In this document: piece after piece, positions 1-5,386 of the stretch
Position numbering within the stretch: position 1 is the stretch's first letter
How the letters are laid out: each line of letters starts with the position of its first letter
DNA from: an uncultured Collinsella sp.
Lineage (GTDB): Bacteria > Actinomycetota > Coriobacteriia > Coriobacteriales > Coriobacteriaceae
Direction of reading: 5' to 3'
DNA: 9,938 nucleotides
NCBI GenBank assembly: GCA_900545835.1
Contig: URBB01000079.1
Span: forward strand, 1-9,938
Translations under genes and position numbers: made by a program
The notes under the pieces: model-generated
What the model saw: only the letters and a program-made list of their open reading frames with translations
What the model was told of the DNA's origin: nothing
Databases searched by the model: none

Positions 1-385
1 AGCGTCGGTATTCAACGAATTCGTACATATCGCGTCTGGTGGAACGCGGCAGCAGCACTTGCACCTTGTCGAGAAGGGAATATGCAGAACCGACGCCATA
101 GAGCAGTGCCGCCGTTGCTCCACAAAACACGGCATCCGGTTCAACGACCGCAATAGCGGATGCCAATTGAAAGATGCGATCTTCGACGCCGAGGTCATTC
201 CAATACGCGGGATCAGCGTAGACATGGTTGTAGAGTCGAACAATCATCTCTTTTTGCATGAGCGCGTAGGCACAGCGCTCATCCCATTTTCTGGTAGCTA
301 CAAACAGGTGTCCGCCATGATGGGCCTCGAATAACCGGAAGAACAGCTCTGCTTGCGGTTTGGAGCAGCGTTTATCATGACTCAT
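1..385 (-). CDS. Hypothetical protein, AbiEi-like, 5' part only (runs off left edge)
   Basis: An open frame starts at ATG 385-383 and stays open to base 1, giving 128 codons without a stop. The protein begins MSHDKRCSKPQAELFFRLFE. An in-frame ATG at 397-395 is an alternative start; a TAG lies in frame further upstream, so the gene begins in this area. The only SD-like sequence is a weak GGGG before ATG 385. The stretch AVVEPDAVFCGATAALLYG (about residues 78-96), followed by a hydrophobic segment and LLPRSTRR, recalls AbiEi-type antitoxin/transcriptional regulator proteins, where a similar 'target present in the repertoire' helix pair follows an N-terminal winged helix. That resemblance is from memory and weak. 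No catalytic motif is visible. Function is unknown; if it is AbiEi-like, it would be a DNA-binding autorepressor, possibly paired with a partner beyond the edge. GC content is lower than in the hydrogenase genes. Confidence 0.6.
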   Translation of the reverse strand, partial: MSHDKRCSKPQAELFFRLFEAHHGGHLFVATRKWDERCAYALMQKEMIVRLYNHVYADPAYWNDLGVEDRIFQLASAIAVVEPDAVFCGATAALLYGVGSAYSLLDKVQVLLPRSTRRDMYEFVEYRR

Positions 386-456
386 TTTCGACCCCATGGT
401 CTCGAGGGGGAGTGAATGACACTACGCTATCCCATATTTGCTCCGCCAGACCTTGC

Positions 457-509
457 CATGAACTGACCAAAAGCTTGACGGGGCAGGTCAGAGTCATGAG
501 TCAGAGTCA
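457..509. repeat. Direct and imperfect inverted repeats upstream of the left-edge gene
   Basis: GTCAGAGTCA occurs at 487-496 and again at 500-509, a 10-bp direct repeat with a 13-bp period. The segment CATGAACTGACC at 457-468 is nearly the reverse complement of GGTCAGAGTCATG at 486-498, with a one-base length difference and a 17-nt gap. The cluster lies 60-125 bases upstream of the minus-strand gene starting at 385, where its promoter and operator would be. A regulator-binding site is an inference. The rest of 386-570 shows no gene. Confidence 0.45.
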
Positions 510-570
510 AACATATCGGCAAACGGTTGATTAGTGCCCCTCGGCGGCACTAAAAACCACCCTTACAGAA

Positions 571-637
571 AGTTGCGGTGAAATAGTTCCTGAAAAGCTC
601 GAATAAGCCTAAATCCAGGAACTATTTCACCGCAACT
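571..637. repeat. Perfect 22-bp inverted repeat (possible REP/MITE-like element or terminator hairpin)
   Basis: The left arm 571-592 starts AGTTGCGGTG and the right arm 616-637 ends CACCGCAACT. The arms are exact reverse complements over 22 bp, with a 23-nt loop at 593-615. The element lies 15 bases beyond the stop codon of the PIN toxin gene, so it could end that minus-strand transcript. The flank on that side reads TTTCT, which is too short a T-run for a typical intrinsic terminator. Long exact arms in intergenic DNA also fit a dispersed palindromic repeat or a small non-autonomous element. No target-site duplication is evident. Confidence 0.75.
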
Positions 638-652
638 CAGATGGGGATGGGG

Positions 653-1129
653 TTAGCTGCGGGGGCGGTGGCGGAGCTTGTCGATGGTGGAGTCGGTGCC
701 GTGTCCGCGGGCGTCGGTGCTTCGGCTGCGGGCGTCGGCGGCGGTTTGGCGCTGGCGGCGGTAGTCGATCATGCCTTGGATGATGGGCTTGCCAAAGCTC
801 ACGACATCATCGTTGTAGATGGCGGTTCGGGCCGCGAGGAGGCAATCGGTAAAGTCCATATGGGTCTTACCAAAGAGTTTGACGGCAAGGGCGACAACGG
901 TGGGCTCGTCGACCATGACATCATCGAGCAGCCTTTTCATGGCCGCAGCAATCTCAACGCGGGGAACCTTATAGACATCGCGCAGCGTGACCACGACGCG
1001 CGTGATGATTTCGGGGTAGACGCGAGCGGTGCGTGTGGCGATGACCTTGGCGGCGCGCGGTGACAGGACCTCGTCGTCGTTAAGCAGGTAGCGCAGGATG
1101 ACGGTCTCGTCGATGATGGTGCTACTCAT
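653..1129 (-). CDS. PIN-domain toxin of a type II toxin-antitoxin pair, with an altered active site
   Basis: This 158-aa protein resembles VapC-like PIN ribonucleases, which cleave RNA using a cluster of acidic residues that bind Mg2+. Visible family features are IIDETVILRYLLNDDE (residues 5-20), YKVPRVEI (53-60) and HMDFTDCLLAA (90-100). Compared with the usual pattern, D7, D92 and D95 are kept. The Asn of the DxN strand is T9, the Glu expected in xEVVxxL is R44, and the Asp of the terminal TFDK motif is G113. After about residue 123 there is an Arg/Asp-rich tail with seven-residue repeats (ADARSRS, TDARGHG). The start ATG at 1129 overlaps the antitoxin stop by 8 bp, the usual translational coupling in these operons. 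The family call is secure; RNase activity is doubtful given the substitutions, which I judged from memory of the family. Confidence 0.85.
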   Translation of the reverse strand: MSSTIIDETVILRYLLNDDEVLSPRAAKVIATRTARVYPEIITRVVVTLRDVYKVPRVEIAAAMKRLLDDVMVDEPTVVALAVKLFGKTHMDFTDCLLAARTAIYNDDVVSFGKPIIQGMIDYRRQRQTAADARSRSTDARGHGTDSTIDKLRHRPRS

Positions 1130-1445
1130 GGATATCTACTTCCTCGGGACCCAAAACCGACTCATCGCTTTCTGTGGCTAGGTATTCAATCCAGGCATTG
1201 CGCTCCTCGGCGCGGCGATTGGGATCCCCATATGCTTTGAGCGATCCATAGGCGGCGGTGCCGTCCTTTGAGCGCACGGCGACCGGCTGAAAGGGAAGCT
1301 TGCGCATCAAAATGCTCTGCGCGACAAAAAGGCGAACGGCCTCGGCAAGCGATGTGCCCATGGCGTCGTAGAGGCGCTCGGCATGCTGCTTGTCTTCCTC
1401 GCGAATGCGCACCTGCAGGATGGCTCGTTTTTGAGTCGATGACAT
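1122..1445 (-). CDS. RelB/DinJ-family antitoxin
   Basis: This 107-aa protein has an N-terminal ribbon-helix-helix signature: a beta strand AILQVRI (residues 8-14), helix EEDKQHAERLYDAMG, the turn TSLAEAVRLFV and then LMRKLPFQ. This is the characteristic order of RelB/DinJ antitoxins. Such proteins dimerise to bind operator DNA and use the acidic C-terminal part (here ATESDESVLGPEEVDIHE) to wrap and neutralise the toxin. ATG 1445 was chosen because GGGAGG at 1452-1457 lies six bases upstream; the adjacent in-frame GTG at 1448 is too close to that site. The gene is first in a two-gene operon with the PIN toxin. Autoregulation through the palindromes at 1472-1509 is likely for the family but inferred here. 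Confidence 0.88.
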   Translation of the reverse strand: MSSTQKRAILQVRIREEDKQHAERLYDAMGTSLAEAVRLFVAQSILMRKLPFQPVAVRSKDGTAAYGSLKAYGDPNRRAEERNAWIEYLATESDESVLGPEEVDIHE

Positions 1446-1471
1446 CACTGGCCTCCCTTAATGAGCGTGCA

Positions 1472-1509
1472 ATTTGAATAGTCAAATACAACATCGGCTA
1501 ATAATAGCC
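1472..1509. promoter_or_regulatory. Twin palindromes upstream of the toxin-antitoxin operon (candidate operator)
   Basis: ATTTGA-ATAG-TCAAAT lies at 1472-1487 and GGCTA-ATAA-TAGCC at 1496-1509. Both are perfect dyads with a 4-bp spacer, and their centres are 23 bp apart, about two helical turns. On the minus strand the second contains TATTAT, a possible -10 box, though no convincing -35 is seen. Ribbon-helix-helix antitoxins bind short palindromes just upstream of their own start, which fits this position 27-64 bases before the antitoxin ATG. Binding is inferred. Confidence 0.45.
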
Positions 1510-1549
1510 AATCTTACAACCACTACTTTATTGCACTAGAGTAATTGAG

Positions 1550-1565
1550 TGTAAACGATATTACA
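1550..1565. promoter_or_regulatory. Palindrome TGTAA-N6-TTACA in the divergent intergenic region
   Basis: TGTAAACGATATTACA has perfect 5-bp arms and a 6-bp spacer, the geometry of a CRP/FNR-superfamily binding site. It sits in the AT-rich part of the gap between the divergent operons, about 310 bases from hydN. Short dyads also arise by chance in AT-rich DNA, so the call is weak. Apart from this site, 1510-1670 shows no gene and no promoter that I can assign with confidence. Confidence 0.3.
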
Positions 1566-1670
1566 AACGTACTACATCCTTCAGAAACGAACGTGAAATC
1601 TCCCCAGGATGTACGCATGTAATACACTCACCTTTATAGCTTTTAGAGAATAATTCCAACCTGCCAAAAC

Positions 1671-1722
1671 CCTTGCAATACACCCGTATTGCAGGGCCTA
1701 TGCTCAAGTTTGCCCCCTGCAA
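1671..1722. promoter_or_regulatory. Triple CCYTGCAA motif cluster forming two overlapping inverted repeats
   Basis: TGCAATAC (1674-1681) and GTATTGCA (1686-1693) form a perfect 8-bp dyad with a 4-bp spacer. TTGCAGGG (1689-1696) and CCCTGCAA (1715-1722) form a second perfect 8-bp dyad. The two share the middle element, so there are three copies of a CC(C)YTGCAA element in alternating orientation. The cluster lies 150-200 bases before hydN, near where the promoter of the formate hydrogenlyase operon must be. It may be an operator for a formate or redox regulator, or a pair of alternative RNA hairpins if transcribed. I do not recognise the motif. It is not a good sigma-54 -24/-12 element: the -24 position reads TGC, not TGG. 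Confidence 0.5.
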
Positions 1723-1795
1723 CTGCGTATATTTAACCTGTATATCGTTGGAGGAATTCTATCGAAGTGCCTGTTTCGCCGCATGCGCTCGATAC

Positions 1796-1866
1796 GTCGA
1801 TGCCGGACCACGGGCGGTCCGGGGCAACGTCGACAGGGTCTCTCCGGCATGGGATTCAGGAGGGAG
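1796..1866 (+). promoter_or_regulatory. Structured 5' leader of hydN with alternative folds over the ribosome binding site
   Basis: Fold A has two hairpins. The first is a long stem: GTCGA 1796-1800 with TCGAC 1830-1834, TGCC 1801-1804 with GGCA 1823-1826, and GGACC 1805-1809 with GGTCC 1816-1820. The second pairs CTCTCC 1840-1845 with GGAGGG 1859-1864, covering the Shine-Dalgarno site (one G-T wobble). Fold B pairs ATGCCGGA 1800-1807 perfectly with TCCGGCAT 1843-1850. This breaks the upper stem of A and removes most of the anti-Shine-Dalgarno strand. Such an exclusive pair is typical of translational riboswitches or RNA thermometers. A molybdenum-cofactor riboswitch is one guess, given the downstream molybdoenzyme, but I could not match its consensus. 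Confidence 0.4.
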
Positions 1867-1874
1867 TGAACAAC

Positions 1875-2393
1875 ATGGGCAATAAACGAGTCGTGGCTGA
1901 TTCTTCACGCTGCATTGGGTGCCAAACCTGTATGGCGGCGTGCATTGAGGCGCACGATATCCCCGGCAACATCGCCGCACCTCGCTTGCGCGTAACGCGC
2001 ACCTACGAGATCTCCGCGCCGGTGGCATGTCACCACTGCGAGGACGCTCCGTGCGCGAAGGCCTGTCCTACGGGCGCCTTGTTCTTTGATCCAAAGAACC
2101 ATCGCATCGGCGTCAACGAGGACAACTGCATCGGCTGCAAGAGCTGCGTCATGGCATGCCCCTTTGGTGCCGTGAGCGTGGCGACCACGCAGGTTCCGGT
2201 CTTGATGGGCGACGTTCGCGTGGGTTCGCAGACCAAGAGCTTCGTGCTCAAGTGCGATCTGTGCGTGGACCGTCCCGGCGGTCCGGCGTGTGCCGAGGCG
2301 TGTCCGACCAAGGGCCTCATCCTGGTAGACGAGGAGCGTCTGGCAGAACTGACTGCCGAGCGTGCCCGCGCCACCATCGAAAACGAGGCGTAA
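1875..2393 (+). CDS. hydN: HydN-like 4Fe-4S ferredoxin, electron carrier for formate dehydrogenase H
   Basis: A 172-aa cytoplasmic protein with four [4Fe-4S] cluster motifs: C13-x2-C16-x2-C19-x3-C23, C52-x2-C55-x4-C60-x3-C64, C85-x2-C88-x2-C91-x3-C95 followed by PFGA, and C127-x2-C130-x8-C139-x3-C143. All 16 ligand cysteines are present. Length, the opening (R)VVADSSRCIGCQTC and the CHHCEDAPCAKACP block resemble E. coli HydN (about 175 aa), a small HycB/HyfA relative linked to formate dehydrogenase H. It probably passes electrons from FdhF to the hydrogenase or another acceptor. ATG 1875 is preceded by AGGAGGGAG (1858-1866); a GTG at 1767 in the same frame lacks a well-spaced site. It is first in the operon, 74 bases before fdhF. 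HydN, HycB and HyfA are hard to tell apart from sequence alone. Confidence 0.88.
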   Translation: MGNKRVVADSSRCIGCQTCMAACIEAHDIPGNIAAPRLRVTRTYEISAPVACHHCEDAPCAKACPTGALFFDPKNHRIGVNEDNCIGCKSCVMACPFGAVSVATTQVPVLMGDVRVGSQTKSFVLKCDLCVDRPGGPACAEACPTKGLILVDEERLAELTAERARATIENEA

Positions 2394-2428
2394 GCGTCGG
2401 GCGACAGGCCCAATGATTGTCAAATAAG

Positions 2429-2444
2429 TACCGAGTATTCGGTA
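2429..2444. repeat. Small dyad between hydN and fdhF
   Basis: TACCGA-GTAT-TCGGTA is a perfect 6-bp inverted repeat with a 4-nt loop, in the 74-base gap between the two genes and nine bases before the strong fdhF ribosome binding site (AAGGAGG, 2456-2462). It could be a minor mRNA stability or processing hairpin, or an operator. There is no T-run after it, so it is not a terminator. Confidence 0.4.
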
Positions 2445-2467
2445 GCAGAGAAAGGAAGGAGGGTGTC

Positions 2468-4690
2468 ATGGAGAAGCATAAAGTGATTTGCCCGTACTGC
2501 GGCGCCGGTTGCCAGTTTAACCTCTTGGTCCAAAACGGCCAGGTTGTGGGTACCGAACCGCTCAACGGCATCACCAACCAGAGCGAGCTGTGCCTTAAGG
2601 GCATGAGCGGCTACGACTTCATCAACGACACCAAGATCTTGACTCCTCGCGTACTGCACCCGATGATCCGTCGCACCAAGGGCGCGGATCTTGAGCGCGT
2701 AAGCTGGGACGAGGCACTGGATTTCACCGCATCTAAGATGCAGGCCATAATTGACGAATATGGTCCTAACGCTGTCATGACCACCGGCTCTTCGCGAGGC
2801 GGCGGCAATGAGGCGAACTACGTCATGCAGAAGTTTACGCGTGCGTGCATCGGCACCCACAGCGTGGACAACTGCGCCCGTACTTGACACGGCCCTACTG
2901 TCCTCGGTCTGATGGACACGGTTGGTTCAGGTTGCATGTCATGCTCCATCCCCGGTATGGAGGATGCGGGCTGCATTTTCCTCTTCGGCTATAACCCTGC
3001 CGATTCGCACCCCATCGTCGCAAGGCGTATCGTGCGAGCCAAAGAAAAGGGTTGCAAGATCATCGTCGCCGACCCGCGCCATATCGAAACCGCGCGTATC
3101 GCCGATCTCTACCTTCCGATCAAGAACGGTTGCAATGTCGCGTTCCTCAACGCCTTTGCCAACTGCTTGGTCAACGATGGCCTCTACGATAAGGAATTCG
3201 TCGCCGAACACACGAACGGCTTTGACGAGTGGTGGGAGACCATCAAGAACTACACTCCCGAATCCGTACAGGACATCACGGGTGTCGAGCCCGCGTTGAT
3301 CCACCAAGCTGCCGAGATGTACGCCACGGCGAAGCCCTCTGCCATCATTGGCTGGGGCATGGGCGTATGCCAGCAGAAGCAGAACCTGAAGACGGTGCAC
3401 ACCATCGCCTCCATCGCCTGCGTTGCCGGCCAGATCGGCAAACCCAATTCCGGCCTCGCGCCCGTGCGTGGCCAGAACAACGTCCAGGGCTCCTGCGATA
3501 TGGGCATGCTGCCCAACCTGTACCCTGGCTACCAGAAAGTCACCGACCCCGCAGTGCGTGCCAAGTTTGCCAAGGCTTGGGGCGTGCCCGAGGAAAAGCT
3601 CCCGCTCGAGGAGGGCTACAAGCTCACCGACCTGGGCCACCTGGTCGACGAGGGCAAGGTGCACTGCTTCTACAACTACGGCGAGGACCCGGTGCAGACC
3701 GAGCCCGATTCGGCCGGTATGCGCAAGACGCTCTCCGAGCTGGACCTGTTCATTTGCCAGGACATCTTTATGACGCAGACGACCATGCTCGCCGACGTCA
3801 TCCTGCCCGCTACCTCTTGGGGCGAGCACGAGGGTGTCTTTACTGCATCCGACCGTAGCTTCCAGCACTTTGACGCGGCCGTTCCGCCCAAGGGCGAGTG
3901 CCGCCACGACTGGGAGATCTTCGCGGACCTGTCTACGCGCATGGGCTATCCCATGCACTACGACAACACCGAGCAGATTTGGAACGAGTGCATTAGCCTG
4001 TGCCCCAACTTTGTGGGCGCGACCTACGAGAAGATGGCTCCCGAGGGCGGTTACGCCCAGTGGCCGGTCAAGAGCACCGATGTGAACGACCACGGTACGC
4101 CCGACATGTTCGCTGGTGGCAAGTTCACCACCAAGGACGGCCGCGCCAACCTGATGGCGCACGACTGGGAGGCGCCCTCCGAGCTTCCCGACGATGAGTA
4201 CCCGCTCATCCTGTGCACCGTCCGTGAGGTCGGCCACTACAGCTGCCGCTCGATGACCGGCAACTGCAAGACGCTGGCGCTGCTTGCCGACGAGCCCGGC
4301 TTTGTCCGCATGAATCCCGCGGACGCCCAGGCGCGCGGCATCAAGAACGGCGACATCGTCTCGATTCACAGCCGCCGCGGCCAGGTATACAGCCGCGCCG
4401 ACGTGAGCGACCGTATCAACAAGGGCACGGTCTATATGACCTACCAGTGGTGGATCGGCAAGTGCAACGAGCTGACCATTCACAAGGTCGACCCGGTCTC
4501 GCATACGCCCGAGGACAAGTTCTCCGCCTGCCAGGTCGACGCTATCGCCGACCAGGTCTGGGCTGAGGGCGAGGTGGAGCGTCAGTACACCGAGCTCAAG
4601 CAGGCTCTGGTGGACGCCGCCGCTCCCCAGGACGTTGAGCCCGGCGCCGCCAAGTTCGATGACGAGACGCACGTGAACCAAATCGTGTAG
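2468..4690 (+). CDS. fdhF: Selenocysteine formate dehydrogenase H, catalytic subunit (in-frame TGA read as Sec)
   Basis: Oxidises formate to CO2 at a Mo- or W-bis(pyranopterin guanine dinucleotide) site in the cytoplasm, as part of formate hydrogenlyase. The frame from ATG 2468 meets TGA at 2885-2887 and continues in the same frame to TAG 4688-4690, giving 740 residues (E. coli FdhF has 715) with selenocysteine at 140, the E. coli position. The N-terminal [4Fe-4S] ligands are C8, C11, C15 and C42, with K44 next to the cluster. The active site reads NCART-U140-HGPT, with H141 and R334 (in PVRGQNNVQG; E. coli R333). Other strong matches are FGYNPADSHPIV, DPRHIETARIADL, TSWGEHEGVFTA and the C-terminal dinucleotide-binding region with REVGHYSCRSMTGNC. 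About 25 extra residues follow the usual C-terminus. Expression needs SelA, SelB, SelC and SelD, which are not in the window. AAGGAGG at 2456-2462 supports the start. Conventional gene callers would split it at the TGA. Confidence 0.97.
2885..2918 (+). promoter_or_regulatory. UGA selenocysteine codon with bacterial SECIS hairpin
   Basis: The recoded TGA at 2885-2887 is followed by a stem of 2899-2905 (TGTCCTC) with 2911-2918 (GATGGACA), seven base pairs with one bulged U at 2913. The apical loop GGTCT is at 2906-2910. Eighteen bases separate the UGA from the GGUCU loop, as I recall for E. coli fdhF, whose SelB-binding loop is also GGUCU with a bulged U in the stem; there the bulge is on the 5' side. 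SelB bound to this loop would deliver Sec-tRNA to the stalled ribosome. Confidence 0.93.
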
Positions 4691-4711
4691 TCCCGTTCTC
4701 GTTGGCTTTTT

Positions 4712-4754
4712 GGGCCGGGCGTCCCGTACGTTCGGGAGCCCGGCCCGTTATTTT
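4712..4754 (+). terminator. Strong hairpin with T-rich tail between fdhF and hyfA
   Basis: GGGCCGGGC (4712-4720) pairs perfectly with GCCCGGCCC (4738-4746). Inside, TCCCG (4722-4726) pairs with CGGGA (4733-4737), leaving loop TACGTT and one bulged G at 4721. The tail is GTTATTTT (4747-4754). This looks like a rho-independent terminator with an imperfect U-tract. It begins 22 bases after the fdhF stop and ends 14 bases before the hyfA start, with the hyfA ribosome binding site directly after it. It may be leaky, setting the ratio between the two modules, or may act as a 3' stabilising hairpin. Confidence 0.8.
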
Positions 4755-4768
4755 GAAAGGAAGTGGGG

Positions 4769-5386
4769 ATGAACCGCTTCATCGACATCAACCCGGAGAG
4801 GTGCATCGGCTGCGGAACATGCCAGTCCGCCTGTGCCGACGCCCACCGGATGCAGGGTCTTCAGGATACGCCGCGCCTGGCGCTCGTGAAGACCGGCGGT
4901 ATTTCGGCCGCCCTTGCCTGCCACCATTGCGAGGGTGCCCCCTGCGCCGAGGTCTGCCCGGTGAATGCCATCGAGCACGATGGCGACCGCATCCACGTCA
5001 AGGAGCAGGAGTGCATCGGGTGCAGACTGTGCGCCATTGCGTGCCCCTTCGGAGCCATCCATCCCGATGGCACGTCTATCGCCGGTGTCGCAGGCATGTG
5101 CGACCCGACGCCTTCGTATCCTAAGTCCCTGAGCAGCCTGCTTACGTGGGCTCCTGGCCAGTACACCTGCGCCGTCAAGTGCGACCTGTGTGCCTTCGAT
5201 CCGGACGGCCCGCATTGTGTGGCGGCGTGCCCCACCAAGGCACTGACCGTCATGGGCGGCGCGGCCGATCGCGAGCTCGACGAGGCCAAGCGCCTGCGCT
5301 CGATCGAAAACGGTCCGGTCGTCGACGTTACCGCTGTGGCCCAGGGTCTGTCCGAGAAAGCAGAAGGGAGCGTAAACAATGGATAG
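4769..5386 (+). CDS. hyfA: Hydrogenase-4 component A, four-cluster 4Fe-4S electron-transfer subunit
   Basis: A 205-aa protein, the same length as E. coli HyfA, and alignable with it from the start (MNRFIDINPERCIGCGTCQ; later LQDTPRLALVKT and CPVNAI). It carries four [4Fe-4S] motifs with all 16 ligands: C12/15/18/22, C51/54/59/63, C82/85/88/92 and C138/141/150/154. Two extra cysteines, C111 and C134, lie in the longer linker before the last motif. It would receive electrons from formate dehydrogenase H and pass them to the hydrogenase small subunit on the cytoplasmic side. ATG 4769 is supported by AAGGA at 4757-4761; a GTG at 4763 overlaps that site and is rejected. Its stop overlaps the hyfB start by 8 bases, indicating coupling. 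It is related to but distinct from the HydN-like gene upstream. Confidence 0.94.
   Translation: MNRFIDINPERCIGCGTCQSACADAHRMQGLQDTPRLALVKTGGISAALACHHCEGAPCAEVCPVNAIEHDGDRIHVKEQECIGCRLCAIACPFGAIHPDGTSIAGVAGMCDPTPSYPKSLSSLLTWAPGQYTCAVKCDLCAFDPDGPHCVAACPTKALTVMGGAADRELDEAKRLRSIENGPVVDVTAVAQGLSEKAEGSVNNG

Noticed and set aside
59..334. Plus-strand open frame of 91 residues
   Set aside because: It lies antisense to a longer frame on the minus strand that is open from 385 to the left edge and has more protein-like composition. It has no ribosome binding site and no recognisable motif.
641..1063. Plus-strand frame of 140 residues, rich in Ala, Gly and Val
   Set aside because: It is antisense to the PIN toxin gene, which has clear family motifs and overlaps its antitoxin in the usual way. 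The composition is the product of GC-rich antisense reading.
1671..1692. Sigma-54-type -24/-12 promoter (TGC-N9/10-TTGC)
   Set aside because: The invariant GG at -24 is not present (TGCC instead of TGGC), and sigma-54 is not expected in actinobacteria. The sequence is better explained as an inverted-repeat arm.
1767..1874. N-terminal extension of hydN from GTG 1767
   Set aside because: The nearest GGAGG is 12 bases upstream of the GTG. The added 36 residues have no family counterpart and coincide with the structured leader, while ATG 1875 has a well-placed ribosome binding site.
2885..2887. fdhF as a pseudogene broken by a nonsense codon
   Set aside because: The TGA falls exactly at the selenocysteine residue, is followed by a SECIS hairpin, and the frame continues intact to a full-length C-terminus.
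2939..4681. Minus-strand frame of 580 residues opposite fdhF
   Set aside because: Long antisense frames are expected opposite GC-biased codons. The protein has no recognisable domain, while the plus strand encodes an unmistakable FdhF.
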